A stretch of DNA of 64,000 nucleotides from Sarcophilus harrisii (lineage: Eukaryota > Chordata > Mammalia > Dasyuromorphia > Dasyuridae). Below, in pieces: positions 12,271 through 24,362 of the stretch. Positions within the stretch are counted from its first letter, which is position 1. Every line of letters starts with the position of its first letter. The stretch covers positions 96,375,988 through 96,439,987 of the forward strand of contig NC_045431.1 in NCBI RefSeq assembly GCF_902635505.1, written 5' to 3'. The notes beneath the pieces are model-generated. The model was not told where the DNA came from. It ran no database searches and worked only from the letters and a program-made list of their open reading frames with translations. A program made the translations under genes and the position numbers.

Positions 12271-12640
12271 TTTCTCCCATAATCATCTACTATCTGAAAG
12301 TGCTCTAGAATTACCTACTTTCAATCTATTCTGAATAAAACTCTTACATTCAATATTAATCTGATTCTAATGATATGTGAAGAGAAAAATCATATAACTA
12401 AACAATTCTCATTATTGGAAGATGAACCAATAGAATCTTGACCCTTTCAGAATACATTTTTATTTCTAATTATTTTTCAAAAGGATATTTATTAACCTGA
12501 ATGGATTTCAAACTGCTGGACTTTCAGGTGGTTTCAGGAGCTTGAGGAAGATGTTTTTGCATGATATATAGTGATTCCAAAGGCTTCATTAAGAATAATG
12601 ATGTAAAGCAAAAATAGCAAATAGCATGCATTTCTCTTTG
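12271..12640. other. Unassigned DNA
   Basis: No gene or repeat is recognised. Confidence 0.4.
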
Positions 12641-12644
12641 GCAG

Positions 12645-12775
12645 AAGGGTAAGCACAGCACAATAGATAGAACTTTTAGAAAAGATAAACTCAGTTGAGG
12701 TTCTGCCTCTAACATATACTGGCTGTGTGACCATAGAAAATCATTTAGCCCCCAATGCCCTCGATATTTCTATAT
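12645..12775 (+). mobile_element. MIR-like SINE
   Basis: 'cacagcacaatagatagaac' and 'tatactggctgtgtgaccat' give the head and core of a MIR-type SINE. Confidence 0.6.
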
Positions 12776-13835
12776 GATTTTAAAAGTATAAAACAAGTTC
12801 TGACCTGCATTAGAATATGCATTTTCCTAACCAAGGAGGCCGGCCCCAATAAGATAGTAAGCAAAAAGGTAAGAAGGGGGAAAATTAAAGAAATCATGCT
12901 GTTCCCACTAACTTCATAAAAGATCTGTCTATCAAAGTTCAAGTTAAACCTTTCTGCAAAGTGGAAGTGCACTTGGAGTATACTGAGACTAAATAGGAGC
13001 TGCCCATCAATTTGTAGTTCAAAATACAGGAAATGACAATAGTCAGATCTCAAAACCCAGTGAAGTTAATGTAGAAGATGTAATTCAGATAACATGGAGT
13101 ATTAAGCATCAAATGTTTGAATTCTTTATCATGGGCTTGTGAGAATTGTAAATTCTATTAGAGTGCATTGCACGTAACTATTATATAGAAAAATCAGGAT
13201 TTTCCTGAAATCCCAGACTTCAAATACGCAATAGCAATAGATGACAAATTCTAAGTGTAAATAACTTTCCATATGCTGAAAGATAATGTATAGTTAAGAA
13301 ACCCCTATTTATCTGTCATTAACATAACACAGGGCCTACATCCTGCTGTCACAATCATTTCTGACCTTCCTTATTGTTGTTCACATTTGGGGGTCTATTT
13401 TGATGAGTATTAGTGGGCTGATCTTCACATGGTTTCATTTCCTGAGCTCACACTGAGCTCCTGCTGCTACTGAATAAGGTTCACATTAAATAAAGGAAGA
13501 CTGCTGGGGGCACACATTAAGGGGCTTTCTAAGTACTGTGCAGCCTCTGTCTGATATCAAGACAGTCTGACTCAATTCAACAAGGTCATGGCCAACAAAT
13601 TGAATTCGCTTCAGAGACCCCATTTCATTCACCTTAATATCGCTTACAGTGTCTAAAAGTCTTGTTTATAGCATACACTCAATAAAAGCTTCCCCCACTC
13701 CCTCCTGATTTTTTACATTCAAGTGCCTTAGTTTTTCAATAGCTCTGTGGAAAGAAAAAAAAAAAATAGAAAAAGAAGTTCCTGATTCCTTCTTCTATCA
13801 CATATTCCCTGAATTAAGAGAAAAGTTGCTCAATG
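12776..13835. other. Unassigned, repeat-poor DNA
   Basis: I recognise no repeat from about 12.8 to 13.7 kb. 13300-13720 has a more even composition than its surroundings and is a candidate for single-copy or conserved noncoding sequence, but nothing in the sequence proves this. Confidence 0.3.
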
Positions 13836-13837
13836 TT

Positions 13838-13975
13838 TAGGGGCAGCTAGATGGCAGTGGATAGATTGCCTAACGTAGAGTTAGTAAGAACTGAGTTCAA
13901 ATCTGATTTTGGGTATTTGCTAGCGTTATGACCCTAGATAAAATACTTCATCTCTGTTTGATTCAGTTCCCTTAA
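13838..13975 (+). mobile_element. WSINE1/CORE-SINE copy
   Basis: 'ggggcagctagatggcagtg' begins the tRNA-like head, followed by 'actgagttcaaatctgattt' and 'gttatgaccctagataaaat'. Substitutions are common. Confidence 0.75.
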
Positions 13976-15640
13976 AGTTGAATAAGTAGTAAGTAATAAG
14001 TAAGTAATAAGCTAGGATAGGCTTAAAATCAGTTATATTACTTTGCTTTTTGCTTCTGCTTTACCATACCCAAAAACTAACAAAAGGAGACTTTGACATG
14101 ACTTTCTTAAATAGCATACAGTAGGAAAAGTATAGATCTCTACACAAATGGTTTACTTCTATGCTTTTCAACTTAAATTCTATTTGGATGAATACCATTA
14201 TAATTGATATAATTATAACAATATAAATAATCAATGATAATAATGAATATAAATTAATTTATGATTCTGAGTATTAATAATTATATTAATTTAATAGTGA
14301 ATAATAATTATGATAATAAGTAAATTATCTGAATTCTCTAGCAATTGACCACATTTCTCTCTGCATAGGACCTCTTAGCAGCTCTTTTAGCAGGAAAATG
14401 GGATCAACAAAAAAAGAAATGAGACAATAGCTAAAGAATTAGTATACCTGGGAAATGAGGAATCCATGTTTATAGATTTTGAGAAGCAAAGATCTTTGGA
14501 ATTAAACATTTTTGTGACTATATGTATATAGTACCAATACTAGTACCAATACAAACAATAATACTGGGAAACTGGTTCACATACTTGTAAGATATCATCA
14601 ACATATGCTACTAAATAATGTATTTGCAAGGAATATCAATGATCAGACTGCTATAATCATCATAAACAATGAACATTCTAATGCAGAAAAATGAATATAT
14701 TAGATGAAATTGATATAGTGAAATCTATAATGCTACCAATGTTAGCATACTCATTTTCCCAAAGGAGGGCAAAGCTAAGGAGTTGTCACTTACCAATATT
14801 GGCATAGCTAGTGAGGGCCAAATCATTACAAAGAGGGTTAGTTAGCATCCATATTCAGAACTTGTCCTTGGGTTATACAAAGTCTAAAGATTTGGGCACA
14901 TATATGCACCTATATCCTATGTATATATACATAGGATGAGGGAAGAATTATTGATAGGATAAGATATGTATAAAAATTATACACATTCTATTTGAGGATT
15001 GCTAATGAGAGTCTTAGCATTTGTAGGAAATGACACTCAGTAGAGGAGAGATTGCTTTTTGTTAGTCTAGAGGCTGAATTTGCCAGACGTTTCCTCCTCA
15101 GAAGGAAGTCACATTTCATGTATAGTTACACATAAAAAGGTGAGGACATGTAGTGGGTAGAAAGCATAATAGCTTTGAAGTGACAAGAGTTTGAGGTCTG
15201 TTAACAGAGCATGAAGTACTACCTAAGGCTCATCTTGTTTTTTTTTTCTTTTTTGCCAAGGAGAAGGACCTTTTGGACTTCCATTAAGATATATGACTAT
15301 TGAATGACTAAAGGAATTGAATTATGTGAATATAATAAAAAATAATTGTGTAGTAAAAAATGACAAGATTAACAGAGAGAAGCACTTTAATGTAAATCTG
15401 GCATAACAAAATACACAATGACTACAAGTAGGAAAATGGAAATAAATAACCACCACCAAACAAGAACACTTGATGTTTTGAACTTATAAATAACAAGCAT
15501 GACCTCAAAGAAGACATTTGAGAAGAAAGCTCCTTTGCAAAGTTTGAGGTAAGTGTATGTGGAAAATTTCATATATCAGATTTCTTCAATGACATTTATT
15601 TGCTATTTTTTCTCTTCATCATCTCTTCTCTTGCTCATTT
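13976..15640. other. Unassigned AT-rich DNA with an extreme A+T block
   Basis: 14190-14330 is made almost wholly of taa/ata words. An ATAGGATA-type direct repeat lies near 14917 and 14930. No gene is seen. Confidence 0.4.
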
Positions 15641-15649
15641 TTCATTTTA

Positions 15650-16290
15650 TTTTAATTTTTTAAATTAGTATTTTATTTCTTCCCTAATTACATAAAAGCT
15701 TATGCCTTTTCTAACTTTGAATTTAGCATTTTAGACATTTCACTATATTGCCTTACTCAATTAGCACCCTCATTCAGAACTAGCTCCTAGATTATAGAAA
15801 GGTCCAGAGATGGAAAGACTTACCTAAACTGATGTTAAGTGAAGTGAGCAGAACCGAGAGAACACTGTACACAGCAACAACAAAATTATGTAATGATCAA
15901 CTGAATTGGACTTGATTCTTTCAAACAATGAGGTGATTCAAGGCAATTTTAATTGTTCCCTGCATCCAGAGAGAGAACTATGGAGACTGAATGTAGATCA
16001 AAACTTAGTATTTTCACTTTTGTTGTTGTTGTTATTTGTCTGTTTCTCTTATGTTTTGTTTTGATATACTTTTCTTGAGCAACATGATGAATATGAAAAT
16101 ATTTTAAAAAGAATTTCACATATTTAACCCATATCACATTTCTTGCTGCCTAGGGGAGCGGGAGGGGGAGGAAAGAGGAGTAAATTTTGGAACACAAGGT
16201 TTTTACAAAGATGAATGTTGAAAACTATCTTTGCATATATTTGGAAAAATGAATTACTATTTTAAAAAAATAAATTAAAAAAAAAAGCAA
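15650..16290 (+). mobile_element. L1 3' end fragment, sense
   Basis: From about 15790 the sequence follows the marsupial L1 ORF2 end and 3' UTR: 'gtgaagtgagcagaaccgag', 'atgtaatgatcaactgaat', 'catccagagagagaactatg' and a terminal 'tggaacacaaggt'. The A-rich 3' tail is near 16260-16290. About 15650-15720 resembles another L1 3' UTR lineage in antisense. Confidence 0.75.
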
Positions 16291-16322
16291 AGGTCCAAAG
16301 ATTTGGGCATTTACAGACAAAA

Positions 16323-16325
<3 letters not shown>

Positions 16326-16360
<35 letters not shown>
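16326..16360. repeat. (GT)n microsatellite
   Basis: A pure gt run of about 35 bp lies between two L1 fragments of opposite orientation. Confidence 0.95.
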
Positions 16361-16362
<2 letters not shown>

Positions 16363-16374
16363 GTAATTGTAAAA

Positions 16375-19300
16375 ACAATTTTTAGAATTCATTTTCACAA
16401 GATTTTCACTTCCAAATTTTTTACCTTTCCTTCTTTCCTCCCCACTTTCAAAAATGATAGTCAATTTGATATATGTTGTACATGTGTATGGCATAAAATA
16501 TATTTCCATATTAGTCACTATTATGAAAAAATAAAACTGATCAAAAGGAGGAAAAAGACGCACACACAAAAATAAATAAGTTAATAAAAAAGATTTTCAT
16601 TCCGAGTCAATCAATTGTTTATCTGGGTGTGGACCATATTTTCTTTCACCAATTCTTTGTATTTGTCCTGAGTCACTGCATTGCTGAAAAGAGCTGAGTC
16701 ATTCATACTTAACCATCACATAATGCTGCTGATATTGTGTACAATGTTTTTCTGATTCTATTCACTTCACTTTGTATCAGTTCGTACAAGACATTTCAGG
16801 GTTGTTTTGTTTTGGTTTGAAATCTGCCTGTTCATTTCTTATTGCACAATTGTTTTCAATTACATTTATATACAACAGCTGATTCAGCCATTTCTCAATA
16901 GATGGGGGTCCCTTCAATTTCTTTTCTTTTTTTTTTTTAATACAAACAGGTATTTATTGACCCACAAAACTTACAAATTCAACTACTAGAACATACCCAG
17001 GTATAGGATAAGTGGCAGAAAAGGCTGATAGCACTAGCAACTGCTCAATATCAAGCATCCCACCCCCACCCCATCTTTGAACTCTTTTGTGTGACCATTG
17101 AGGGACCAGTGAAGGGTTTGGATGATTTGAGGGGAAAATGGGCATTGGATTATGACAGGTTTCAGGTCCTGAGAAAGTAAGAAGGACCACTTATGATCGC
17201 ACTCACAAACTAGCTAATTAAAAACAACATATTCAACAAAACGCCATTTCCTTTGGATACATTTCCAAATTTTCTCTTCCAGAGTCCAGATGTCAAATTC
17301 TTGTCTTCCCAAAATCAGATTGAGTTTGAAATTTATGAACAATAGTAAATCCAGATTTTACTGCTCTGTTTTGGAGAATGGAGGCTCTTTTTTGCTTTGA
17401 TTATGCAGGTTCTGATGAGCATATATGCTGTACGAAGGAGACTGGCCTGCATAGATAGGCGCTGTGATCAAAGGTGTGCTCATATGCAATGCCATGTCCA
17501 GGTGCTCTGGATCAGATGCAGCTGTTTCTGCATCTGCTCTAGTGGGAAATTCTTGGAATGAGAAAGTGGAGCACTGGCTTCTATCCTTCTTCAAGCTTCC
17601 CAGGCCCAGATGCAGCAACTTCATCAGGTTGAGCAGGAGACGGGGGCCACTGATTGCATACATGACCAGTAGGAAGATGGAGTCTGTGGGATGAGAAACA
17701 AAGCAGTCTACAGTGTGGGGACAAGACTTGTGCACACAGACATAGGAGGGAGGCACCTCCAGGCCATAGAGCAGGTACTGGCCTAGTAGTAAGGCTACCT
17801 CCAAGGCAGTCCGCACCAGTAAGTGTCCAACATAGGGCCCCAGGAGCCTCTCCCTGCCGATCTTCTTGCAACCATCATGGGCTCCATCATCAGGGGACTT
17901 CTCGGAGGTCTTTTTGAGCATGGGCTCCTCTTCTTCCTCTTGCCTCTGGTTCCTCTGGAGCCAGGACAGATGTGCACCACATAGCCCAAGTAGAATATGG
18001 TGGGCACAGTGATTAGGATGATCTGGAATACTCAGAAGTGAATGTGGGAGAGGGATGCCAAGGAGTCATAGCAAACATTTTGGTAACCCGGTTGCGCTGT
18101 ATTATGGGAGAAGCCACTTAACTCGTTCTGGTAAATGGCCTCTCCATCTATGGCCAGCAGCAAGAGGCAAAACACAAGCAGCACGGACAATCACAGTTTC
18201 CCCACCAAGGTAGAATGCTGGGTCACAGCAACTTCGTCAGGAATGCCCAGCTCATCTTCAATCTTTCTAATTACTGTGAGAGACCTAAAAAACCCGAGAT
18301 TCCCAAGAGACAACAGAGAAACAAGCTGAAGGTGACCCACGGGAAAATTCAAATCCCTTCAATTTCTGATATTTTGCTACCATTAAAAAAAGCTGCTATA
18401 AATACCACTGCACATCTAGGTCCTTTTCCATTTTTAAATCTCTTTGGGATAATATAACTAGTAGTGGCATTGCTGGATCAAAGGGTCCTCAGTTTAGTCA
18501 AATACTTAATAGTTCCAAATTTCTCTAGAATGGCTGAATTGTTTCAAAATCCACCAACAATGTATTAGTATCCCAATTTTACCACATTCTCTCCAACATT
18601 TATCACTTTCCTCTTTTGTCATATTAGCCAGTCTAATAAGCTAATATCTCAAAATTGTTTCAATTTGTGTCACTCCTCAAAAGTGATTTACAGCACTTAT
18701 TCATACATTTATAGATAGATGTGATATTTTATCTGAAAAATGCCTGTTCATATAATTGATCATTTTTCAATTGAAGAATATTTTGTTTTCTTACACATTT
18801 GATTTAGTTCTTCATATATTTGAGAAATGAAGCCTTTATCAGAAAAAAAGTGCTTTAAAGATTTTTACCTAAATTCCTATTTCTCTTCTAATCTTGATTT
18901 CATTTTTTTTTGTATAAAAGCTTTTTATTTTAATATAATCAGAATTTTTATTTCCTTTTTATTTCCTGATCATTAATCTTGGTAATTTATATTGTAAATA
19001 TTCATCCATTTTGCTCAGAATGTCAGGTTTATTGACATATCATTGAGCAATATATTTCTTAAAGATTCCTTTAATTTCTTCTTCGTTGGTTGTGATTTCA
19101 CCCTTTTTGCTTTTGATACTAGATATTTGGTTTTCTTCTTTACTTTTACTAAAAATTAAATTAATCAATGGCTTATCTATCTCATTATTTTCCTTCTTTC
19201 ATAAAACCAGCTCTTAATTTTATTTATTAACTCAAAAGTTGTGTGTGTGCATGTGTGTATGTAGGTGTGTGTATTTCTTTCAATTTTATTACTCTTATTT

Positions 19301-20890
19301 TTAATTTTCAAGATTTCCAATTTAATGCTCAGTTGGGAATCATTAATTTGTTGTTGTATTAATCCATGATGTTTTTGTTTAAATTGTATGATCAATTTAA
19401 TCTGTTCTTTTTTTATTCTGTTAATATAAGAATTTAGAGAAATAAATTTTCCTTTTAAATACTGCTTTGGCTGCATCCCACAAATTTTGATATATCTATC
19501 ATTGTCATTCTCTTTAATGAAATTATTGAATATTTCTATTATTTCTTTTTGGACCCACTTATTCTTTATTATTAATTGACCTTATTTTTCATAGACTTGG
19601 TCTATGTATATTCCTTTTAGCTGAAATATAGTTACATTTTTTTTAAAGAATTGCAAGTATAATCTTTCTATGTAGTAATGTCTATCATATTTTCTTTTCC
19701 TTTTTACCCATTTTTACTTCTCTTGGATTTTGGTATTAAAGAACAAATTTTGTAGTTAGTTCTGATTATCTTATGAAAGCTTTAAATCCTTCTGTTTCAT
19801 TGAATATTTTTTTTCCTTAATGAATTTTACTTAATGTTGCCAGGTAAATGATTCTTAGTTATAATATAGCTCCTTTGCCTTCAGCAATATCATGTTCTAT
19901 GAATAACAATTTTTAATATTTTTTTTGCTACAACCCGTGAAACTGTGATTTTGACTCCTCAATATTTTAATTGCTCCTTTTTTTGACCACTTGCAATATA
20001 TTTTCCTTGACCCAATAGTTCTGAATTTGGCTACATTGTTCCTTGGAGTTTTTAAGGGTCTCTTTTCTGAGGTGATTGTGGCTTCTTTTCATGCCCATTT
20101 TGCATTCTGGTTCCAAAATATCTGGGCAGAGTTTTTTTTGTTTTTTGTTTTTTTGATAATTTCTTGAAAGATGCTATTCAGGTTATCCTTATGGCTTTCC
20201 AGTAGTTACATTATCCTGAAATTGTCGCTCTTGGATCTATTTTTCAAGTCAGTTGTTTTTCCAATGAGATTTTTTTTTTTTACATTTTCTTCATTTTTTT
20301 TCATTGTTTTGAATTTGTTTGATTGATTCATGATGCCTCATAGAATAATTAGTTTCCTTTTGCCAAATTCTAACTCTTAAGGAGTTATTTTCCTAAACAT
20401 TTCTACCTGGCCAAATCTACTTTTTAAGGAATGTTCTTCTTCTAAACTATTGACTCTTTTTTCCATAATTCTCTTGCATCATTTTCAGTTCTTTTCCTAA
20501 TTTTTCTTCTTCCTCTCTTATATGTTCTTAAGCTCCTTTTTGAGCTCTTTGATGAATTCTTATCTTTGTGATCATTTTCAGGGCAATTTTTTTTTTGGGG
20601 GGAGAGGGTTGCCCATATGCTTTGCCATTGTTGTTTTCTTTTGAGTTTGTCTTGATCTTCCTGGTCACCATAATAAATTTCTATAGTCAGATTTTTTTTC
20701 TTGTTGTTTTTTTTTTTTTTTTTGCTCATGTGTTTTGTTCTTTTTCCTTTATTTTAAATTTGAGCTTTGCTCCTACAATGAAAAGGATACTGTCTGAGAG
20801 TTCATGTGTAAGGGGCTTCAGGTCCCGACTGTTTATCTGGTACTACAGTGATGTTGTTCCACAGGGGACCCTCCTGTCTTTTTCTTGATT
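16375..20890 (-). mobile_element. Antisense L1, internally deleted, split by a connexin retrocopy
   Basis: Left to right, which is L1 3' to 5': 3' UTR (16375-16700), ORF2 C-terminal part (16700-16908, resuming 18368 to about 18960), ORF2 region before the reverse transcriptase (about 19010-19600), and ORF1 coiled-coil and upstream DNA (about 20100-20890). On the minus strand, 19177-19476 encodes a stretch containing LKGKFISLNSYINRIKKEQI, close to the mammalian L1 segment LRGKFIALNAYI. The reverse transcriptase core and most of the endonuclease are missing. The 3' UTR lineage differs from that at 15.8 kb. Confidence 0.75.
16909..18367 (-). pseudogene. Processed pseudogene of a gamma-type connexin (GJC1/GJC2-like)
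   Basis: Connexins form gap-junction channels in the plasma membrane. A minus-strand start at 18255 gives MSWAFLTKLL, the gamma-connexin N terminus. Broken frames then give the first extracellular loop and QIIL..P.IFYLGYVVH of TM2. An open frame from 17921 to 17358 covers TM3 (GPYVGHLLVRTALEVALLLG), QYLLYGLEV, the second loop with CPHTVDCFVS, and TM4 ending LLLNLMKLLHLGLGS. EEPML before TM3 and VDCFVS favour Cx47 (GJC2) over Cx45 (GJC1), but the paralogue is not certain. Stops and frameshifts occur upstream of TM3, and the loop-1 cysteines are partly lost. A 3' UTR follows, with AATAAA (minus 16953-16958) and a tail (plus-strand T tract, about 16921-16938). The 14-bp direct repeat TCCCTTCAATTTCT lies at 16909-16922 and 18354-18367. 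This is a retrocopy inserted into an L1. Confidence 0.88.
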
Positions 20891-21009
20891 TAAAAAAAAA
20901 GTTTTGTTTTATTTTTTTAGCTACAACTCAAAACCACACATAAAGCAAGGGAAACCTAGGCAATAAGAATTAAATAACAGTAAAATATATTTTTAAAAAC
21001 AACATGAAT

Positions 21010-21110
21010 TCCTTGCAAGTGAAGATTATTTCATTTGTTGCTTATGTATTCCCAGAACCAATCACAGTTCCTGACACATATTAGTCACTTAATAAATATG
21101 TTTTCAGTAT
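21010..21110 (+). mobile_element. L2 LINE 3' end
   Basis: 'atgtattcccagaaccaatc' and 'cctgacacatattagtcact' followed by 'taataaatatg' match an L2 terminus. Confidence 0.6.
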
Positions 21111-21434
21111 ATGATTGAAGGAAAAGAAATTATAGAGAAAATTGATAACTTGGAATTAATATATACAATAAGTAAGGAAAGTATAAAATAGCACCTGGTT
21201 TCCTTTGATAAATAAAAGTCACCTAGCTGAGATGAAGTACATAATTAGGTAAAGAAATAACTACAAAATAAAATTGTTGAGTCACTCTCTATAACTGAAA
21301 GATGATGGAAAACAGAGAAGGACAACGTGGTTAGAGAAGGAAATTTTGATTTTCAAAAAAAAAAAAAAGGAAAGAATATTGCTTGTGTCAGAAACATAAG
21401 AGAGAACTGATGAAAAATGAAGGTTAAATAAGCA
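21111..21434. other. Unassigned A-rich DNA
   Basis: No gene is recognised. It could be diverged L1 sequence, since it precedes an L1 fragment in the same orientation. Confidence 0.3.
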
Positions 21435-21900
21435 TATTACAAACTAGTTTGTTCAATTATAACTCAATAAATCTGATAATTTAATGAAATGAAAGAATAC
21501 CTAAAATACAAATTACAAAGATTCATCTGAACAAGAAACAAGTTAAATAACCAACCCTCTGAAAAATATAATGAAAAGCATTAAATGAAGTCCCAAAGAC
21601 AAAGATCTTAGAACTAGATGTATTTACAAATAAATTCTATCAAACATTCAAAAAACAATTAATTCTAATATTACATGAATTATTTGGGAAAAAGAAAAGA
21701 AAGAAGAATCCTTCCACGGTCTTTCTATGACACTAGGATGTTCCAGAGATAGGGAGAGAGAAAGAGACAGAGACAGAGAGAGACACACAGAGACAGAGAG
21801 AGACTCAGAGACAGACAGAGAAAGTCTTGACAAACATTTCAAGTGAAAATTGATGCAAATTAGTGAATGAAATATCACTATAGCAATACATTATGGTAAT
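21435..21900 (+). mobile_element. L1 ORF2 fragment with a GA-rich interruption
   Basis: A translated part near 21620-21680 reads F.NKFYQTFKKQLILILHELFGKK, matching the segment just before the reverse transcriptase fingers of marsupial L1 (compare 31000-31080). A degenerate (GA)n tract at 21750-21815 interrupts it. Confidence 0.65.
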
Positions 21901-22478
21901 ATATTTTAAAGATTATTTTTTTTTGTTTTTTGTTTTTTTTTTTTTTTAGATTTCTACTAGTAATGTAGGGACTGCTATGCATTAGGATTTTTTTTTTTTA
22001 ATTTGAGGGTTTTTTCCCCCTGGGAGTTCACTATCATAGAAATCATAAAAAGAAGAATGAAAAAAGGAAGAATCAATTGAAATAAGAATAAAGAGAAGGG
22101 AGGAAGAAGAAGTATAGGTGGAGGCAGAGGTATAGAATTAATAGGAAGAAGAAGAGGAGGAGGAAAAGAAGGAGAAAAAGGAAGAAGATTTAAATAAAGA
22201 AATGGTACTCAAAGAGTATTCCAATGTTTCATCAATAAGTAGACTATTTCCTCTTTTGATTGGGTAATTAAACTAGTATATCAAGGGAATGCTGAAGATA
22301 TAGTTTACGTAAATTAGGTAAAGTATTTCATCCAGTGTAAGACACTGTTTTTGTTAACAGGATGGACAGATGTTTTCAAAGGGATAATGTATTATGGATT
22401 CAGAACTGGCTATACTCAAAGTGTAGTTGTTAAGGGGTTCATTGTCATTGTAATAGATGATTAATGATTGTATCCAAG

Positions 22479-22518
<40 letters not shown>

Positions 22519-22595
22519 TTAAATATATATATATATGTGTGTGTGTGTATGTATGAATGTATATGTATATTTATTTTGGCCAATTGCTTGACATC
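21901..22595. repeat. Low-complexity region: T runs, purine tract, (GT)n
   Basis: T-rich runs lie at 21917-21950 and 21988-22000, a gaa/gga purine tract at about 22045-22195, and a (GT)n/(AT)n compound microsatellite at 22482-22555. No coding signal is present. Confidence 0.8.
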
Positions 22596-22599
22596 TATG

Positions 22600-22845
22600 T
22601 GATGCAGTAAAGAGAACACAGGAAGACCTGAAATGAAATACAGTTTTAGGCAATCTCTAACCATATGACCCTGTACAAGTTTCTTAACCTCTGCTGCCTC
22701 ATATTCTTTAACTCAAAAATGGGGATTGTAACAGCACCTGCCTTCCAGGCTTGTCATAAGGATCAAGTTAGATAATATTTGTAAAGCACACAGAACAATG
22801 CCTGGCATATATTGGACATGTAATAAATGCCTTTTTTCCTTCCTT
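22600..22845 (+). mobile_element. MIR-family CORE-SINE
   Basis: It contains 'ctaaccatatgaccctgtac', 'aacctctgctgcctcatatt', 'aaaaatggggattgtaacag' and 'cctggcatatattggac', a long MIR in sense. Confidence 0.8.
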
Positions 22846-23179
22846 GACGTGTTTTAATGTAGAGATGAAATGTAAATCAAATTTTGCCATTATATAGTCT
22901 AGTAAATGATATGATAGGTTGTGGTTACAAAAAAATCTTGAGAAATGAGACTATTAAGCTGAATATAATAAAGTGAATTGGGGAGAAATGTAAATTCTTG
23001 CACAAGAGTGCAAAAAAAAAAAAAAGAGGGTTTGGACAAAACAGATCTGGTTAACCTGCAAAAGAGAAAAATTAGGCAGGATATGATAGTCACAGTATTT
23101 GAGGGCTATCACCTGAATAAAAGGAAGTAAATTTGGACTATTTGATAGTGTAAGGCAGAAGCAAAGACAATGGATGAAA

Positions 23180-23400
23180 TTGGATGTCACACTCAAATAG
23201 AAATGGGAGTTACTAAACTACATAAAGATCTTTTCAGGCTTCATATTGACTTAAAAAACCATAAATTAATATTATTTGTATTTTATTGTATTTGTATCTA
23301 TTTTGTTAAATTCTCTCAAATACAATATAACTTAGTTCAGGCTTTGTAATGCTTTGTAATATTGCTCCGAGGCTGTCTAATTGACATCTCTGGTTTAATT
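23180..23400 (+). mobile_element. Unnamed marsupial interspersed repeat, copy 1
   Basis: 'gtcacactcaaatagaaatg' leads to 'catattgacttaaaaaacca', 'tctattttgttaaattctct' and 'tagttcaggctttgtaatg'. I recognise the pattern as a recurrent marsupial repeat but cannot name the family. A second partial copy lies at 23690-23870. Confidence 0.4.
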
Positions 23401-23419
23401 TACAAAGAGATACTTAATT

Positions 23420-23560
23420 TTAAAAAATACCTAACAAATTAGAGCTGTCCAAAAGTGGAGGACTATGTATAATATAAAAAGTTCGCTTGCATTGGAAGAT
23501 TTCAAGCAGAGATTGGATGGCACCCTTTCAGACTCTTTTTTTTTGGGGGGGGGAGATTCT
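23420..23560 (+). mobile_element. CR1/L3-type LINE 3' fragment
   Basis: 'agagctgtccaaaagtggag' followed by 'ggaagatttcaagcagagat' and 'tggatggcacc' matches the 3' part of CR1-clade LINEs (encoded ...FKQRLDG...). It is short and old. Confidence 0.55.
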
Positions 23561-23689
23561 TTACGTTCTATTATAGCATTCTATTATAATATCTCTGGGT
23601 AAAAGAATAAGGAAAAAAACTGAGCTAACTAAATACTAAGCTGGATGATTGGAAACAACATAAGTTATCAGCTTTCACTGTCAAGTTCA

Positions 23690-23870
23690 CTTTTTCCTCA
23701 TTGTTTTACTTAGGAAAATTGTGCTTATTTTGTTAAATTTCCCAATTACATTTTAATTTAGTCGTCCTCAGAAGTGTATGAACTACAATGTGGCTCTAAG
23801 ACTATTTTGTAGGCAACTCAGATTTAATGTGCAAAGAGATATTTAAACTTGACATAAGAGAAAACTGGGG
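23690..23870 (+). mobile_element. Unnamed marsupial interspersed repeat, copy 2
   Basis: It repeats the later half of the element at 23180: 'cttattttgttaaatttccc', 'aattacattttaatttagtc' and 'tgcaaagagatatttaaactt'. Confidence 0.4.
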
Positions 23871-23914
23871 CAAGATTTGTGGTTTTATTTATTTTTTGTT
23901 TTGTTTTGTTTTTA

Positions 23915-24020
23915 GAGGAGCATCATAGCATAGAAGATACAGTTCTGAACTTAGTGTTAGAACACTTTCTGACACTTATTAGCCATATAATTATGAACAA
24001 ACCCCTTAAACTCTTTGAGC
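23915..24020 (+). mobile_element. MIR-like SINE
   Basis: 'gcatcatagcatagaagata' and 'ctgacacttattagccatat' match a MIR head and core. The open frame crossing it is fortuitous. Confidence 0.6.
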
Positions 24021-24199
24021 TTGAGCTGACCCTAAGACAAAGTATAAATGAATTATTTACAGAAAAGGGCTCTAAACTGATGAAATAATAGATTCTTAAT
24101 AGCTCTTTTTCTGAATGGAGTTTTCTATACAAAGTTTATTGAAATTGTCTCAGATAACTGAACTGCTGAGAAGAACCAAGTCTTTCATAATCATCAAAC

Positions 24200-24362
24200 T
24201 TTTTTTTTTTTTTTTTTTTTTTTGGCTAAGGCAATGGAGGTTAAGCGACTTGCCTAAGGTCACACAGATAGGAAGTGTTAAATATCTGAGGCAAAATTTG
24301 AACTCTGATCCTCCTGACTTCAAGGCTGGTGTTCTTTCCACTGTGTCACCTTGCTGCCCCGT
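24200..24362 (-). mobile_element. WSINE1-type SINE, antisense
   Basis: A T tail of about 22 bp is followed by 'ggaggttaagcgacttgcct', 'tttgaactctgatcctcctg' and the antisense head 'ccactgtgtcaccttgctgcccc'-like end. It abuts the 3' end of the next L1. Confidence 0.85.

Noticed and set aside
17464-17694. Plus-strand open frame opposite the connexin retrocopy
   Set aside because: It is the antisense shadow of the pseudogene; the minus-strand frame has clear connexin motifs.
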